64,000 nt of DNA from positions 40,962 to 104,961 of the forward strand of contig CAAGGG010000005.1 of assembly GCA_900769355.1 (NCBI GenBank), given 5' to 3'. The notes under the pieces were generated by a model that worked only from the letters and a program-made list of their open reading frames with translations, had not been told where the DNA came from and did no database searches. Every line of letters starts with the position of its first letter. Within the stretch, counting starts at the first letter, position 1. Below are positions 8,189 to 16,994 of this stretch, piece after piece. Source of the stretch: Candidatus Gastranaerophilales bacterium. Its GTDB lineage: Bacteria; Cyanobacteriota; Vampirovibrionia; Gastranaerophilales; Gastranaerophilaceae. The position numbers and the translations under genes are program-made.

Positions 8189-8998
8189 ATGAGCAGTCTA
8201 AGAAAGTATTACAAACAGTCGGCAACATACAAGATTTTTTCTGGAATTTTCATTGAGTTTAAGAGCTTTTTGGAAACTCTTGGTGAAATTGCGATGAATG
8301 GTGTTGCGACGGTGCGTTTTACTTTGTTTAGCAAGATTGATTATAAGGAACTTGTTGATCAGTGTTACCGTTTTGGGGTAACTTCTTTGCCGATTACGCT
8401 TTCGATTGTCGGAATGACGTCTATTATTGTTGCTTCTCAGGTTGCTTTGGAGATGGTAAAACAGGGAGGAAGTAATTTTGTCGGGCTTTTAATGTCTATG
8501 TTGATTGTTCGAGAAGTCGGAGTTATTATGTCTGGTTTTGCGATAATTTCTATGATTGGCTCTTCTCTGGCATCTGAAATTGCTACTATGCGTGTAACTG
8601 AGCAGATTGACGCAATTGAAGTTTTGAAGGTAAATCCGATAAAATATCTATTTGTGCCGAGGGTTTTGGCAGGAACTCTTATGATGCCGCCAGTAGTTCT
8701 GATTGCTTCTGCAGTTGGTGTAATAGCCGGTGCTGTTACGGCGAAATTAACCTCAGGGCTGGGTTATCGAGCTTTCTTTGATTCCGCATGGCTTGGAATA
8801 TATATGAAAGATTTAGGTGTCTGCTTGCTTAAAGCTTTGGTTTTCGGTTGGACAATATCTTTGATAAGTTGTTCTTGCGGGTATTACGCAAAAGGCGGAG
8901 CAAAGGGCGTTGGAGAGGCTACAAACAAAGCTGTTGTTTGGTCATTTGTGGCAATTGTAATTTGGGATATGATTTTTGCGATAGCATTTTTCTTTTAA
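8189..8998 (+). CDS. mlaE: MlaE-type lipid ABC transporter permease
   Basis: This 269-residue integral membrane protein of the MlaE/YrbE permease family has the usual length. An N-terminal amphipathic stretch is followed by about five membrane segments. The typical family block is MRVTEQIDAIEVLKVNPIKY near the middle, and AVGVIAGAV follows. It forms the membrane part of the Mla phospholipid transport system with the ATPase encoded next. A gene for the MCE-domain MlaD is not adjacent. I prefer ATG 8189 over an in-frame TTG five codons upstream, which would lie inside the -10 box. Confidence 0.88.
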   Translation: MSSLRKYYKQSATYKIFSGIFIEFKSFLETLGEIAMNGVATVRFTLFSKIDYKELVDQCYRFGVTSLPITLSIVGMTSIIVASQVALEMVKQGGSNFVGLLMSMLIVREVGVIMSGFAIISMIGSSLASEIATMRVTEQIDAIEVLKVNPIKYLFVPRVLAGTLMMPPVVLIASAVGVIAGAVTAKLTSGLGYRAFFDSAWLGIYMKDLGVCLLKALVFGWTISLISCSCGYYAKGGAKGVGEATNKAVVWSFVAIVIWDMIFAIAFFF

Positions 8999-9015
8999 AG
9001 GTGTAAAATAAAATT

Positions 9016-9738
9016 ATGAGTATAGAAGTTAAAAATTTGACAAAAGCATTTGACGAGAGAAAAGTTTTGGACGACATTTCGTTCAATGTTGAAGATGGTG
9101 AAACTTTAGCAGTTGTCGGGTTCTCTGGCTCTGGTAAAAGTACGATTTTGAAACTTATTTGCGGACTTTTGACTCCTGATAATGGAGAAATCAAAACAAC
9201 AGGCGGTGAAATTGCAATGGTTTTTCAGTATTCGGCACTGTTTGACTCATTAAATGTGGCTGATAACATTGCTTTTGCACTTCATGAAAGAAAAGATTTG
9301 AGAAATAAATATTCTGAAAAAGAGATTAAAAATATTGTATCAGAAAAGCTTGAACTTGTTGGTTTAAAAGGAATTGAGAGTAAATTTCCGTCAGAATTGT
9401 CAGGTGGTATGCAAAAACGTGTAAGTTTCGCAAGGGCAATTGTGACTGAGCCAAAAACGATTTTGTATGACGAGCCGACAGCCGGCTTGGATCCGATTTC
9501 GTCGACTTTGATTGAGGATTATATAGTTCGACTTAAAGAAGAAACTCATGCCTCGTCAATTGTTGTAACACATCAGATGTCGACAATTCAAAGAACGGCG
9601 AACAGAGTCATAATGCTTTATGATGGTAAAATAGTTTATGAGGGAACTCCTGAGGATATGTTGAGGCAAGATACGCCTTATACAAAACAGTTTGTGACTG
9701 CTTCTTTGGAAGGACCTATGCAAATGATAGCTGAGTAG
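9016..9738 (+). CDS. mlaF: MlaF-type lipid ABC transporter ATPase
   Basis: A 240-residue ABC ATPase with Walker A GFSGSGKST (about 35-43), Q-loop in VFQYSALFDSL, signature LSGGMQKR, Walker B ILYDEP followed by TAGLDP, and H-loop VVTHQM. The VFQYSALFDS and GGMQKRV blocks are those of MlaF. It follows mlaE by 17 nt and should power the same complex. The gene has no good Shine-Dalgarno near its ATG. TGTAAAAT at 9002-9009 sits 6 nt before the ATG and could act as an extended -10 giving a leaderless internal transcript. Confidence 0.9.
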   Translation: MSIEVKNLTKAFDERKVLDDISFNVEDGETLAVVGFSGSGKSTILKLICGLLTPDNGEIKTTGGEIAMVFQYSALFDSLNVADNIAFALHERKDLRNKYSEKEIKNIVSEKLELVGLKGIESKFPSELSGGMQKRVSFARAIVTEPKTILYDEPTAGLDPISSTLIEDYIVRLKEETHASSIVVTHQMSTIQRTANRVIMLYDGKIVYEGTPEDMLRQDTPYTKQFVTASLEGPMQMIAE

Positions 9739-9751
9739 AAAAGGAAAAATT

Positions 9752-11002
9752 ATGGATATAGAAAAACTATTTAATGAAGAAGTAATGTCGTTGGATACGT
9801 ACATTATGTTTAAATTGAAAGAACAAACAGCAAAATTAAAAGATGAATTGACTGCTCGAAACAGAGCTCCGATTTCACTTTCAATGGGGGCTCCAACTGC
9901 AAATCCTCCAAAAGCTTTGCTTGATAGATTGAAAGAAATTCTTGATGAGGACGGAATTCACATGTACTCAACTCCGAAAGGTGAGCCTTATTTTAGAAAA
10001 GCGATTGCGCAGAGAATGAAAAATCGTTTTGGGGTTGAATTGGATCCAGAAACAGAAATTTTCTCACTTGTGGGGTCAAAAGAAGGTATTGCAAACTTGG
10101 TTAGATTTATTACAACTCCAAAACATGAAGAGTTTGAAAAAGATGTAATTATGGTACCAGACCCTTGCTATGCATCATATTTACAGTTTATCAAATGTTC
10201 GGGAGCAAAAGCTTATCCAATGCCTTTGACTGCTGAAAATAACTTCCAGCCTGATGTTGAAGCTATTTATAACCAAATTATAAAAGACGGTTACAAACCT
10301 GAAAATATTAAGGCGTTGTTTATCAACTTCCCTAACAATCCGATGGGGATTTCGACAACTCGTAAATACGTTCAATCTGTAATTGATTTTTGTAAAAAAC
10401 ATGACATATTGTTGGCGTCAGATGCTGCATATGCGGATTTGTATTTTGCAGAAGATGAAAAACCTTTCAGTATTTTTGAACTTGAAGGTGCAAAAGATAT
10501 CGGTATTGAATTCTACAGCTTTTCAAAACCTTACGCTGTAACAGGTTGGAGATTAGGTTGGGTTTGCGGGAACAAAGACGTTATCCAACGCTTTGGCAAA
10601 GGTAAATCAACTATTGATAACGGGATTTTCAAAGCTCTTCAAAAAGCTTGTGCTGAAATTCTGAATTCAGAAGAAGGTGACAAGTATATTGAGGAAGGTA
10701 ACAAGGGTTATGCCAGAAAGCAAGCTATTATGGTAAAAGGTTTCAAGGAACTTGGTTGGGATATTGATGAAAAAACAGTCCCGCATACAACTTTCTACTT
10801 ATGGTTGCCTATTCCGAAAAGATACGATTCTGCTTTCAAATTCTGCGAAGATGTTTTGAAAAAATCAGGCGTTGTATTGGTGCCGGGAAATGCTTTTGGT
10901 GACCATGGCGAAGGGTTTTTCAGACTTTCTTATGTTTGTTCTGATGAGCAGTTGCAGGAAGTTGTTGACAGATTTAAAGAGGACGGTTTCTATTTTGAAT
11001 AA
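9752..11002 (+). CDS. Class I/II PLP-dependent aminotransferase
   Basis: A 416-residue fold-type I aminotransferase. The expected elements are YSTPKGEPYFRKAIA, NFPNNPMG (the conserved NPxG region), ASDAAYADL, and the PLP lysine in FYSFSKPYAVTGWRLGW. The overall look is closest to aspartate or LL-diaminopimelate aminotransferase-like enzymes, but the substrate cannot be set from sequence alone. It starts 13 nt after mlaF with AAAGGAAAA as ribosome binding site, so it is probably co-transcribed although functionally unrelated. A strong terminator follows at 11029. Confidence 0.85.
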   Translation: MDIEKLFNEEVMSLDTYIMFKLKEQTAKLKDELTARNRAPISLSMGAPTANPPKALLDRLKEILDEDGIHMYSTPKGEPYFRKAIAQRMKNRFGVELDPETEIFSLVGSKEGIANLVRFITTPKHEEFEKDVIMVPDPCYASYLQFIKCSGAKAYPMPLTAENNFQPDVEAIYNQIIKDGYKPENIKALFINFPNNPMGISTTRKYVQSVIDFCKKHDILLASDAAYADLYFAEDEKPFSIFELEGAKDIGIEFYSFSKPYAVTGWRLGWVCGNKDVIQRFGKGKSTIDNGIFKALQKACAEILNSEEGDKYIEEGNKGYARKQAIMVKGFKELGWDIDEKTVPHTTFYLWLPIPKRYDSAFKFCEDVLKKSGVVLVPGNAFGDHGEGFFRLSYVCSDEQLQEVVDRFKEDGFYFE

Positions 11003-11028
11003 GTTTTTGAAAATTGTTAAATAGAACT

Positions 11029-11056
11029 AAAAAGAGCCTCAAAAAGGCTCTTTTTT
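11029..11056. terminator. Bidirectional rho-independent terminator
   Basis: Stem AAAGAGCCT / AGGCTCTTT with a short A-rich loop and flanking A and T runs. It lies between the convergent aminotransferase and ugd genes. Confidence 0.9.
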
Positions 11057-11089
11057 AGTATATCTATGGAGAATTGTAAATTTCGGATT

Positions 11090-12394
11090 TTATCCTCTTT
11101 TGCCTACACAATGGTATTCAAAACCACGCTGTCTAAGTCTTTCTCCGTCATATTGATTTCTTCCGTCAAAGATTATTGGTGATTTCATTAAGTCTTTAAT
11201 TCTGTCGAAATCAGGGCGTCTGAATTCGTTCCATTCTGTCAAAAGTAGCATACAATCTGCATTTTCTAGCGCGTCATAAGAATTTTTTGCATAAGTGATT
11301 TTGTCACCAAAAATTGTTTTGGCCTGTTCAAATCCTTTCGGATCATTAGCTTTCACAGTTGCACCGAATTCTAATAAAGCGTTAATAATTGTGATTGCCG
11401 GTGACATTCTCATATCGTTTGTTTTTGGTTTGAAAGTCAAGCCCCAAACGCCGAAAGTCTTGCCAGCCAAGTTCATTCCGAAGCGGCGAAGGATTTTTGT
11501 GATAAAGATTACTCTTTGTTCTTTGTTTACTTCGTCTGCGGCTTCAATTAATCTAAATCCACAGTTGTTGTCTTTTGCGGTTTTTAAAAGAGCCTTAACG
11601 TCTTTTGGAAAGCAACTTCCACCGTATCCAAGTCCTGGGAATAAGAATTGAGAACCAATTCGTTTGTCTGAACACATTCCGATACGTACCATTTCTGCAT
11701 CAGCACCGACAGCTTCACAGATGTTGGCGATTTCATTTGCGTATGAAATTTTTACGGCTAAAAAAGAATTTGCTGCGTATTTGGTCATTTCAGCGGATTT
11801 TACGTCCATAATTACAAAGCGACTTGCTGTCCTGAAAAACGGTGCGTAAACTTCTTGCATAATTGCGGTTGCTTTTGGAGAATTTGATCCGATTACAACT
11901 CTGTCAGGTTTCAAAAAGTCATCTACTGCTGCACCTTGTTTCAAAAATTCAGGGTTTGACACAACGTCGAATTCCCCGTCATAATGTTTGCGGATAGTTT
12001 CTGCAACTTTGTCTGCTGTGCCTACTGGAACGGTAGATTTGTCGACGATTACTTTGTAGCCGTTGATGGCTTTCCCGATGCTGTCTGCAACTGCCATAAC
12101 GTATTGCATATCGGCAGAACCGTCCTCGCTTTGCGGAGTCCCTACTGCGATAAAGCAAACGAGTGAGTCTTTTACGGCTTTTTCAAGGTCTGATGAAAAC
12201 TTCAAACGACCTTCCATAACATTTGCCTTGATTAATTCTTCAAGCCCAGGCTCATAAATCGGAACAATTCCGTCTTCCAATTTTTTTAGTTTTTCTAAGT
12301 CATTATCTACACAAATTACGTCATTTCCCATATCTGCAAGACATGTTCCTGCAACTAATCCTACGTATCCTGTTCCGATTACACAAATTTTCAT
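11090..12394 (-). CDS. ugd: UDP-glucose 6-dehydrogenase
   Basis: A 434-residue enzyme that oxidises UDP-glucose to UDP-glucuronate for capsule or LPS sugars. It opens with the NAD-binding GTGYVGLVAG. It contains STVPVGT, NPEFLKQGAAVDDF, and the catalytic cysteine in GLGYGGSCFPKDV. The C-terminal domain has WGLTFKPKTNDMRMSP. Length and motifs match the UDP-glucose/GDP-mannose dehydrogenase family. AAGGAGAAGAG precedes the ATG. It diverges from the ABC exporter gene at 12484, with an 89-nt intergenic region that must hold both promoters. Confidence 0.94.
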   Translation of the reverse strand: MKICVIGTGYVGLVAGTCLADMGNDVICVDNDLEKLKKLEDGIVPIYEPGLEELIKANVMEGRLKFSSDLEKAVKDSLVCFIAVGTPQSEDGSADMQYVMAVADSIGKAINGYKVIVDKSTVPVGTADKVAETIRKHYDGEFDVVSNPEFLKQGAAVDDFLKPDRVVIGSNSPKATAIMQEVYAPFFRTASRFVIMDVKSAEMTKYAANSFLAVKISYANEIANICEAVGADAEMVRIGMCSDKRIGSQFLFPGLGYGGSCFPKDVKALLKTAKDNNCGFRLIEAADEVNKEQRVIFITKILRRFGMNLAGKTFGVWGLTFKPKTNDMRMSPAITIINALLEFGATVKANDPKGFEQAKTIFGDKITYAKNSYDALENADCMLLLTEWNEFRRPDFDRIKDLMKSPIIFDGRNQYDGERLRQRGFEYHCVGKRG

Positions 12395-12483
12395 CTCTTC
12401 TCCTTATAATCCATAATATGTAATATAGCACAAAAAATATTTTTATGAGATAATGTCAATTATTTAATTAAGAAGGGATAGTC

Positions 12484-14322
12484 ATGAATTACAATTACAA
12501 GCTTAAAGATACGAAATCTAAAGATGCATTCAATTATAAATATTTATTGGGAAAGATTTTCCCGTATATAAAACCGGTATTGCCAAGAGCAACAATAAAT
12601 TTGCTTATAGCAATTCCTTTGGGTTTGCTTGATGGAGTTGTTGCGCTTGCATTGAAGCCTTATTTGGATTTTGTTGTAAACGGAAATCCTGAACATACTT
12701 GGACATTTTTAGGTATTACTGTTCATTCACAAGCTTTCCTTGCTATGATAATACCTTTTGGTATCGTCGGTTTTGCACTTTTCCAAGGGATATTAAAATA
12801 TTCCAGCAATTATTTGACAGATTGGACCGGACAAAAAATATCAATGTCTTTAAAAAAAGATTTGTTTAAAAAATTGACTTCAATGGACCCTCAATTTTTT
12901 GATGTGAACTCATCTGGTATTGTTTTGACAAGATTTTTGAGTGACCCTGACACAGCATCTAGAAATGTTATTGATTTGTTGAAATCATTTATCGCAACTT
13001 TCTTTGGACTAATCGGGCTTGTTGGTGTTTTGCTTTATAATTCATGGAAGCTTGCAATTATAGGTGTAACTATTATGGCTATTGCGATTACGCCTGTTAC
13101 ATTTATTAGAAAAAGAGTTAAAAAAGTTTCTAATGCGACTATGGTTGTTGGTGGAAATATGACAACAAATTTTAATGAAACTTTTGCAGGTAACAAGATT
13201 ATGACTGCTTATAATTTGCAAAAAGATCAAAATGAAAAATTTGACAATCAAATTACTGAACAGTTCCACCTTGCAATGTCGTTGACAAAGCGTGTCGGTT
13301 GGCTTTCTCCGATTATGTATTTTGTTTGCTCAATTGGGATTGCACTTGTTATGGCGTATGGTAACAGCTTGATTTTGTCTGGCGAAATGACTGCAGGAAG
13401 TTTTGCGTCGTTTGTAACTTCTTTACTTTTGTTGTACAAACCGACAAAAACTTTGGGAAATACTTTGACAAACCTTCAAAATGTGTTTGTTGCAATGAGT
13501 CGTGTGTTTGAATTGTTTGATTTACAACCGCAAATTAAATCTCCTGAAAAACCTGTTGCATTGGCAGATTTGAACAACTGTATTGATTTCAAAAATGTTT
13601 ATTTTGAATACGAAAAAGATGTACCTGTTTTAAAAGATTTCAATTTGCACGTAAACAAAGGCGAAACTATCGCCTTGGTTGGAAATTCCGGTGGCGGAAA
13701 AAGTACGGTTGTAAGTCTGTTGCCTCGTTTTTATGATGTAACGTCAGGTGCTATTGAGTTTGACGGCGTGAATATCAAGGATTTTGAACTTGATAATTTA
13801 AGAAGTAAAATTTCGTTTGTTTTCCAAGATAATTTCTTGTTCTCAGGAACGATTAAAGAAAATATTTTGATGGGCAACGAACAAGCGACAGATGAGCAGC
13901 TTGAAGAAGTCGTCAGAATGGCACATTTAGACGAATTTGCTCACACTTTGGAAAAAGGTCTGGATACATTTGTTGGTGAACGTGGTGCCTCATTGTCAGG
14001 CGGACAAAGACAACGTGTTGCAATTGCACGAGCTATGTTGAAAAATTCGCCGATTGTAATTTTGGACGAAGCAACATCGGCTCTTGACAACAAATCAGAA
14101 GCAATTGTTCAAAAAGCTTTGGATAACTTGATTAAAAATAGAACTGTATTTGTAATCGCACACAGACTATCAACAATTCAAAATGCAGATAGAATTGCGG
14201 TTGTGGACGAAGGCAAACTTGCAGAGCTCGGCACACATGATGAATTGATGAATATTGAAGGCGGAAAGTATAAATATTTGTACGAAATGCAGTTTAAAAG
14301 ACAAGAAGAAGCGGTATTGTAA
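12484..14322 (+). CDS. MsbA-like ABC exporter (fused permease-ATPase)
   Basis: A 612-residue half-transporter with an N-terminal six-helix ABC exporter domain (about 30-330) and a C-terminal ATPase. Walker A is GNSGGGKST, followed by a Q-loop in FVFQDNFLFS, signature LSGGQRQRVAIARAM, Walker B IVILDEATSALD and H-loop IAHRLSTI. The family includes MsbA, which flips lipid A-core across the inner membrane, and other lipid or peptide exporters. The Kdo genes at 54.6 kb make a lipid A role plausible, but that is inference. AGAAGGGATAG precedes the start. Confidence 0.88.
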   Translation: MNYNYKLKDTKSKDAFNYKYLLGKIFPYIKPVLPRATINLLIAIPLGLLDGVVALALKPYLDFVVNGNPEHTWTFLGITVHSQAFLAMIIPFGIVGFALFQGILKYSSNYLTDWTGQKISMSLKKDLFKKLTSMDPQFFDVNSSGIVLTRFLSDPDTASRNVIDLLKSFIATFFGLIGLVGVLLYNSWKLAIIGVTIMAIAITPVTFIRKRVKKVSNATMVVGGNMTTNFNETFAGNKIMTAYNLQKDQNEKFDNQITEQFHLAMSLTKRVGWLSPIMYFVCSIGIALVMAYGNSLILSGEMTAGSFASFVTSLLLLYKPTKTLGNTLTNLQNVFVAMSRVFELFDLQPQIKSPEKPVALADLNNCIDFKNVYFEYEKDVPVLKDFNLHVNKGETIALVGNSGGGKSTVVSLLPRFYDVTSGAIEFDGVNIKDFELDNLRSKISFVFQDNFLFSGTIKENILMGNEQATDEQLEEVVRMAHLDEFAHTLEKGLDTFVGERGASLSGGQRQRVAIARAMLKNSPIVILDEATSALDNKSEAIVQKALDNLIKNRTVFVIAHRLSTIQNADRIAVVDEGKLAELGTHDELMNIEGGKYKYLYEMQFKRQEEAVL

Positions 14323-14340
14323 CTATTGTACCAATATTCA

Positions 14341-14372
14341 TGATGTCGGGGTAGGTACCCCGACCTACTTTC
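14341..14372. terminator. GC-rich hairpin after the ABC exporter gene
   Basis: GTCGGGGTA and TACCCCGAC form a perfect stem around a GG loop, and TACTTTCTT follows. It is probably the terminator of the exporter transcript. Confidence 0.6.
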
Positions 14373-14459
14373 TTATAAAAGTTAATAAGACAATAAGTGA
14401 ATAAGTTTTTATCGAGAGCTATTGCATCAAAGTATATTTTTGAGCGAAGCGAACTAAAT

Positions 14460-14575
14460 TCTGAGTTATAAACATAGATAGTTGCAAGACTAAGCTTCTC
14501 TCCCTCAATTAGGGAGAGAAGGAGAGTGGGTAGTTAATTAAAAGTCACTTCGGACTACGATTCGGAGTCTATTGT
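14460..14575. repeat. Dispersed repeats R4 and R2
   Basis: The 80 nt from TTATAAACATAGATAGTTGC through GAGAGTGGGTAG recur almost exactly at 22533-22606. Their core is the palindrome TCTCTCCCT / AGGGAGAGA. Directly after comes CTTCGGACTACGATTCGGAG, a member of the CGGANNNNATCCGGAGTCT hairpin family also found at 24244, 32304, 43823 and 63403. No gene is visible in the 357-nt stretch 14323-14679. Confidence 0.75.
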
Positions 14576-14640
14576 ATTTTATATTATAATTTTTCTCTTT
14601 ACATTCCTTCACAAAAACGCAATTTCCCCACATAAAAATC

Positions 14641-14653
14641 CTTTATATAAATA
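14641..14653 (+). promoter_or_regulatory. CTTTATATAAATA box upstream of the 14680 gene
   Basis: CTTTATATAAATA ends 26 nt before the start codon. The same box at nearly the same distance precedes the genes at 15686 and, on the minus strand, 24126. It most likely contains the -10 element of a shared promoter type. Confidence 0.55.
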
Positions 14654-14679
14654 AGGTTAGGTTTATAGGTTAAAAATTT

Positions 14680-15594
14680 ATGTGTATTAGTTGTATAGGT
14701 GGATATAACAATCCGTTCGGACACGTCGTAAATAATACTTTTCTTGGTTACAATTATGGTTATCCGTATATGAATTCCCCATTTGAAGGAACAGGAGTTT
14801 TGACCGGACTTTCTCCATACTATGTAACTCAAAGTTATCCGTCTTTTGCTGAAAATTTGAGAAATTCAAACTCTATTTTCCAACAAACTTATAACGAAGT
14901 TTTTGGAACATATAACAATTACAATTTTAACAATCAAATGCTTTTTCCAAGCTATGGCAGTAACAATATTTTTGGGGCGTTGAACAATTTTGATTTGAAT
15001 AATTCTCAACAATATAATTACAATGGAATTTTTAACAATAACACTGATATAGAGCCTATTCAAGACTCTGTTATTGATGTTTCTCCGAAAACAGAAACAT
15101 CTACAAAACCTCAATCAACAACTTCGACACTTGCAACAAATCCAATTCATCATTCTGCATCAGCTCCTCATACAGAACTTTATCACGGTGTAAAATATAA
15201 TTCTAAAAAAGGTCAAACTTTAGCTAAGAATGCACTTGCCGGACTTCCTCAAAAAAGAGAAAAAGCTCTTTGTGCAAGATTTGTAAAAAATGCCGTTGTA
15301 AAAAGTGGATTAGGTCCATATATTGACGGTAATGGCGAGTATTGCAAGTATATTTTTAGGGCAAATGATAATTTTAAACAAATCAGTGCGAAAGGTTTGG
15401 ATTTTTCAACTCTGCCAAAAGGTGCGGTTGTAACTTATGACGCCGGAACAAGAGTTTCTAACTCTCAAAAGTCTTGGAATATTGGTGAAGACGGGCATGT
15501 TTTGATTTCACTTGGCAACGGCAAAGGTTGCAGTGATATGATTGATGAAGAAATTCCTAGAAGTGACAGAGCTTATGTTTTTATTCCTGTTTAG
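14680..15594 (+). CDS. Asn-rich protein with CHAP/NlpC-like C-terminal domain
   Basis: A 304-residue protein without a signal peptide. Residues 1-130 are low complexity, rich in Asn, Tyr, Phe and Gly, followed by a Thr/Ser-rich linker to about 170. The C-terminal 130 residues look like a cysteine amidase fold: ALCARFVKNAVVKSG would carry the catalytic Cys, and EDGHVLISLGNG the His. Such domains cut peptide bonds in peptidoglycan. The gene is followed by a second protein of the same plan and shares a promoter box with it. How it leaves the cell without a Sec signal is unclear. The Shine-Dalgarno is weak (AGGT). Confidence 0.65.
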   Translation: MCISCIGGYNNPFGHVVNNTFLGYNYGYPYMNSPFEGTGVLTGLSPYYVTQSYPSFAENLRNSNSIFQQTYNEVFGTYNNYNFNNQMLFPSYGSNNIFGALNNFDLNNSQQYNYNGIFNNNTDIEPIQDSVIDVSPKTETSTKPQSTTSTLATNPIHHSASAPHTELYHGVKYNSKKGQTLAKNALAGLPQKREKALCARFVKNAVVKSGLGPYIDGNGEYCKYIFRANDNFKQISAKGLDFSTLPKGAVVTYDAGTRVSNSQKSWNIGEDGHVLISLGNGKGCSDMIDEEIPRSDRAYVFIPV

Positions 15595-15645
15595 ATTGCA
15601 ATTAATAAATCTTAACAAAATAGTCAATTTTGTAACTCCAAAATA

Positions 15646-15658
15646 CTTTATATAAATA
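15646..15658 (+). promoter_or_regulatory. CTTTATATAAATA box upstream of the 15686 gene
   Basis: Identical 13-mer to that at 14641. It ends 27 nt before the TTG start of the CHAP-domain gene. Confidence 0.55.
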
Positions 15659-15685
15659 CAGGGAAATTTATAAGGGGATATAAAG

Positions 15686-16441
15686 TTGGGACTATTGGAT
15701 TACGCAAATATTCAATATACAAATTCACAAGCAACTAGCACTGCTTCGCAGCAAGTTGGCATGAATTCTTTTGCAACAACGGGTATAAATCCGTTTTTAC
15801 CAGCTGCTTCTGCATATCCGATGGGAACTTCATTATTTGCAAATCCTGATGATTGTACTCCTATGATGCCGACATTTTCTGCAACAGATTTTGGACTTCT
15901 TTCAAAGCCAAGCTTGTTTAATTTTGGTTCTTCTTTATCAAGTTTGAGTTTATTGAATAATAATATTTTTAATATCGAAAATTCAGGTAATAAAAATCAG
16001 TATAAAGTAAGTTTAAGCAGCGGTAATCTTGGAAAAGATATTGTTGCAACTGCGAAACAATATATTGGTTATAACGAAAAAGACGGTTCATATAAACTGT
16101 TTACTAATGGTCGAAAAGAGGCTTGGTGCGCAGATTTTGCAACTTATGTGACAAAAGAGGCACTTAGAGCCAATGGAAAATCAATTCCGAGTGGCTTTGG
16201 TTCATCAAGCGTTGCTGGTCTAAAAAGCTGGGGACAGAAAAACGGTCGATATGTGACAAATGTTGCTCAGGCAAAACCTGGTGATATCGTAATTTTCAAC
16301 TGGTCACATACCGGTATCGTGAAAAATATTTTAGCAGACGGAACAGTCGTAACTATTGAAGGTAATACATCAAATAAGGTTGCAGAAAGGAAATATTCGC
16401 CAAGAAGCGGAAAAATTAACGGATTTGTTCAAGTAGCTTAA
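15686..16441 (+). CDS. CHAP-domain peptidoglycan hydrolase-like protein
   Basis: A 251-residue protein starting at TTG, with AAGGGG 8 nt upstream. The first 110 residues are low complexity (Ser, Asn, Phe, Leu) and lack a signal peptide. The C-terminal CHAP domain has AWCADFATYV with the catalytic Cys and KPGDIVIFNWSHTGIV with the catalytic His, then VVTIEGNTS. It would act as an amidase or endopeptidase on peptidoglycan stem peptides. It shares its domain plan and promoter box with the preceding gene. Its 3' end overlaps the convergent coaE gene by 26 nt. Confidence 0.82.
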   Translation: MGLLDYANIQYTNSQATSTASQQVGMNSFATTGINPFLPAASAYPMGTSLFANPDDCTPMMPTFSATDFGLLSKPSLFNFGSSLSSLSLLNNNIFNIENSGNKNQYKVSLSSGNLGKDIVATAKQYIGYNEKDGSYKLFTNGRKEAWCADFATYVTKEALRANGKSIPSGFGSSSVAGLKSWGQKNGRYVTNVAQAKPGDIVIFNWSHTGIVKNILADGTVVTIEGNTSNKVAERKYSPRSGKINGFVQVA

Positions 16442-16994
16442 AAAGATTTTTATATAATTCCTCAAGATCTCCGTTATTATTGACAACATAATCGGACATC
16501 TGAATTTTCTTTTCTTGTGTCATTTGTGAATTCATTCTGGCTTTTGCGTGCGTTAACGTGTAATTGTTGCGTGCCAAAAGCCTTTTTAATCTGATATCAT
16601 CATCAGTGTAAACAAACAAGATTTTGTCAAATATTCCTTGCATATTTGCTTCAAAAAGTAATGGAATTCCGACAAATAGCAACTCTTCTGACTTGTTTTC
16701 GTCAAAGAATTTTTCTATTTCTCGTGCAATTTGCGGGTGCATAATCTCAGCAATCTTTTTTCTGTACTCTTTATTTGAAAAAATCAATTGCCCGACTTTG
16801 TATCGAGAAAATTCCCCACTATCATCAAATACGTCAAGATGCTTGAAAGCCTCAAAAAGCTCCTTATTCTTAATCGTTAAAAGCTCGTGCGAAACCTCAT
16901 CTGTATCAAGAACTTTATACCCCTTGCTTTCCAAAAACTTCTGGACGGTTGTCTTTCCTGATGCAATATTTCCACAAATAGCTATCTTTTTCAT
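16416..16994 (-). CDS. coaE: Dephospho-CoA kinase
   Basis: A 192-residue P-loop kinase that phosphorylates dephospho-CoA in the last step of CoA synthesis. GNIASGKTT is the Walker A motif near the N-terminus, and LDTDEVSHELL supplies the conserved aspartate. Later, IPLLFEANM and LLARNNYTLTHAKARMNSQ match the family lid and C-terminal region. Its start overlaps the end of the upstream pseudouridine synthase gene by 4 nt, indicating translational coupling. The 3' end runs into the opposite-strand CHAP gene. Confidence 0.92.
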   Translation of the reverse strand: MKKIAICGNIASGKTTVQKFLESKGYKVLDTDEVSHELLTIKNKELFEAFKHLDVFDDSGEFSRYKVGQLIFSNKEYRKKIAEIMHPQIAREIEKFFDENKSEELLFVGIPLLFEANMQGIFDKILFVYTDDDIRLKRLLARNNYTLTHAKARMNSQMTQEKKIQMSDYVVNNNGDLEELYKNLFKLLEQIR

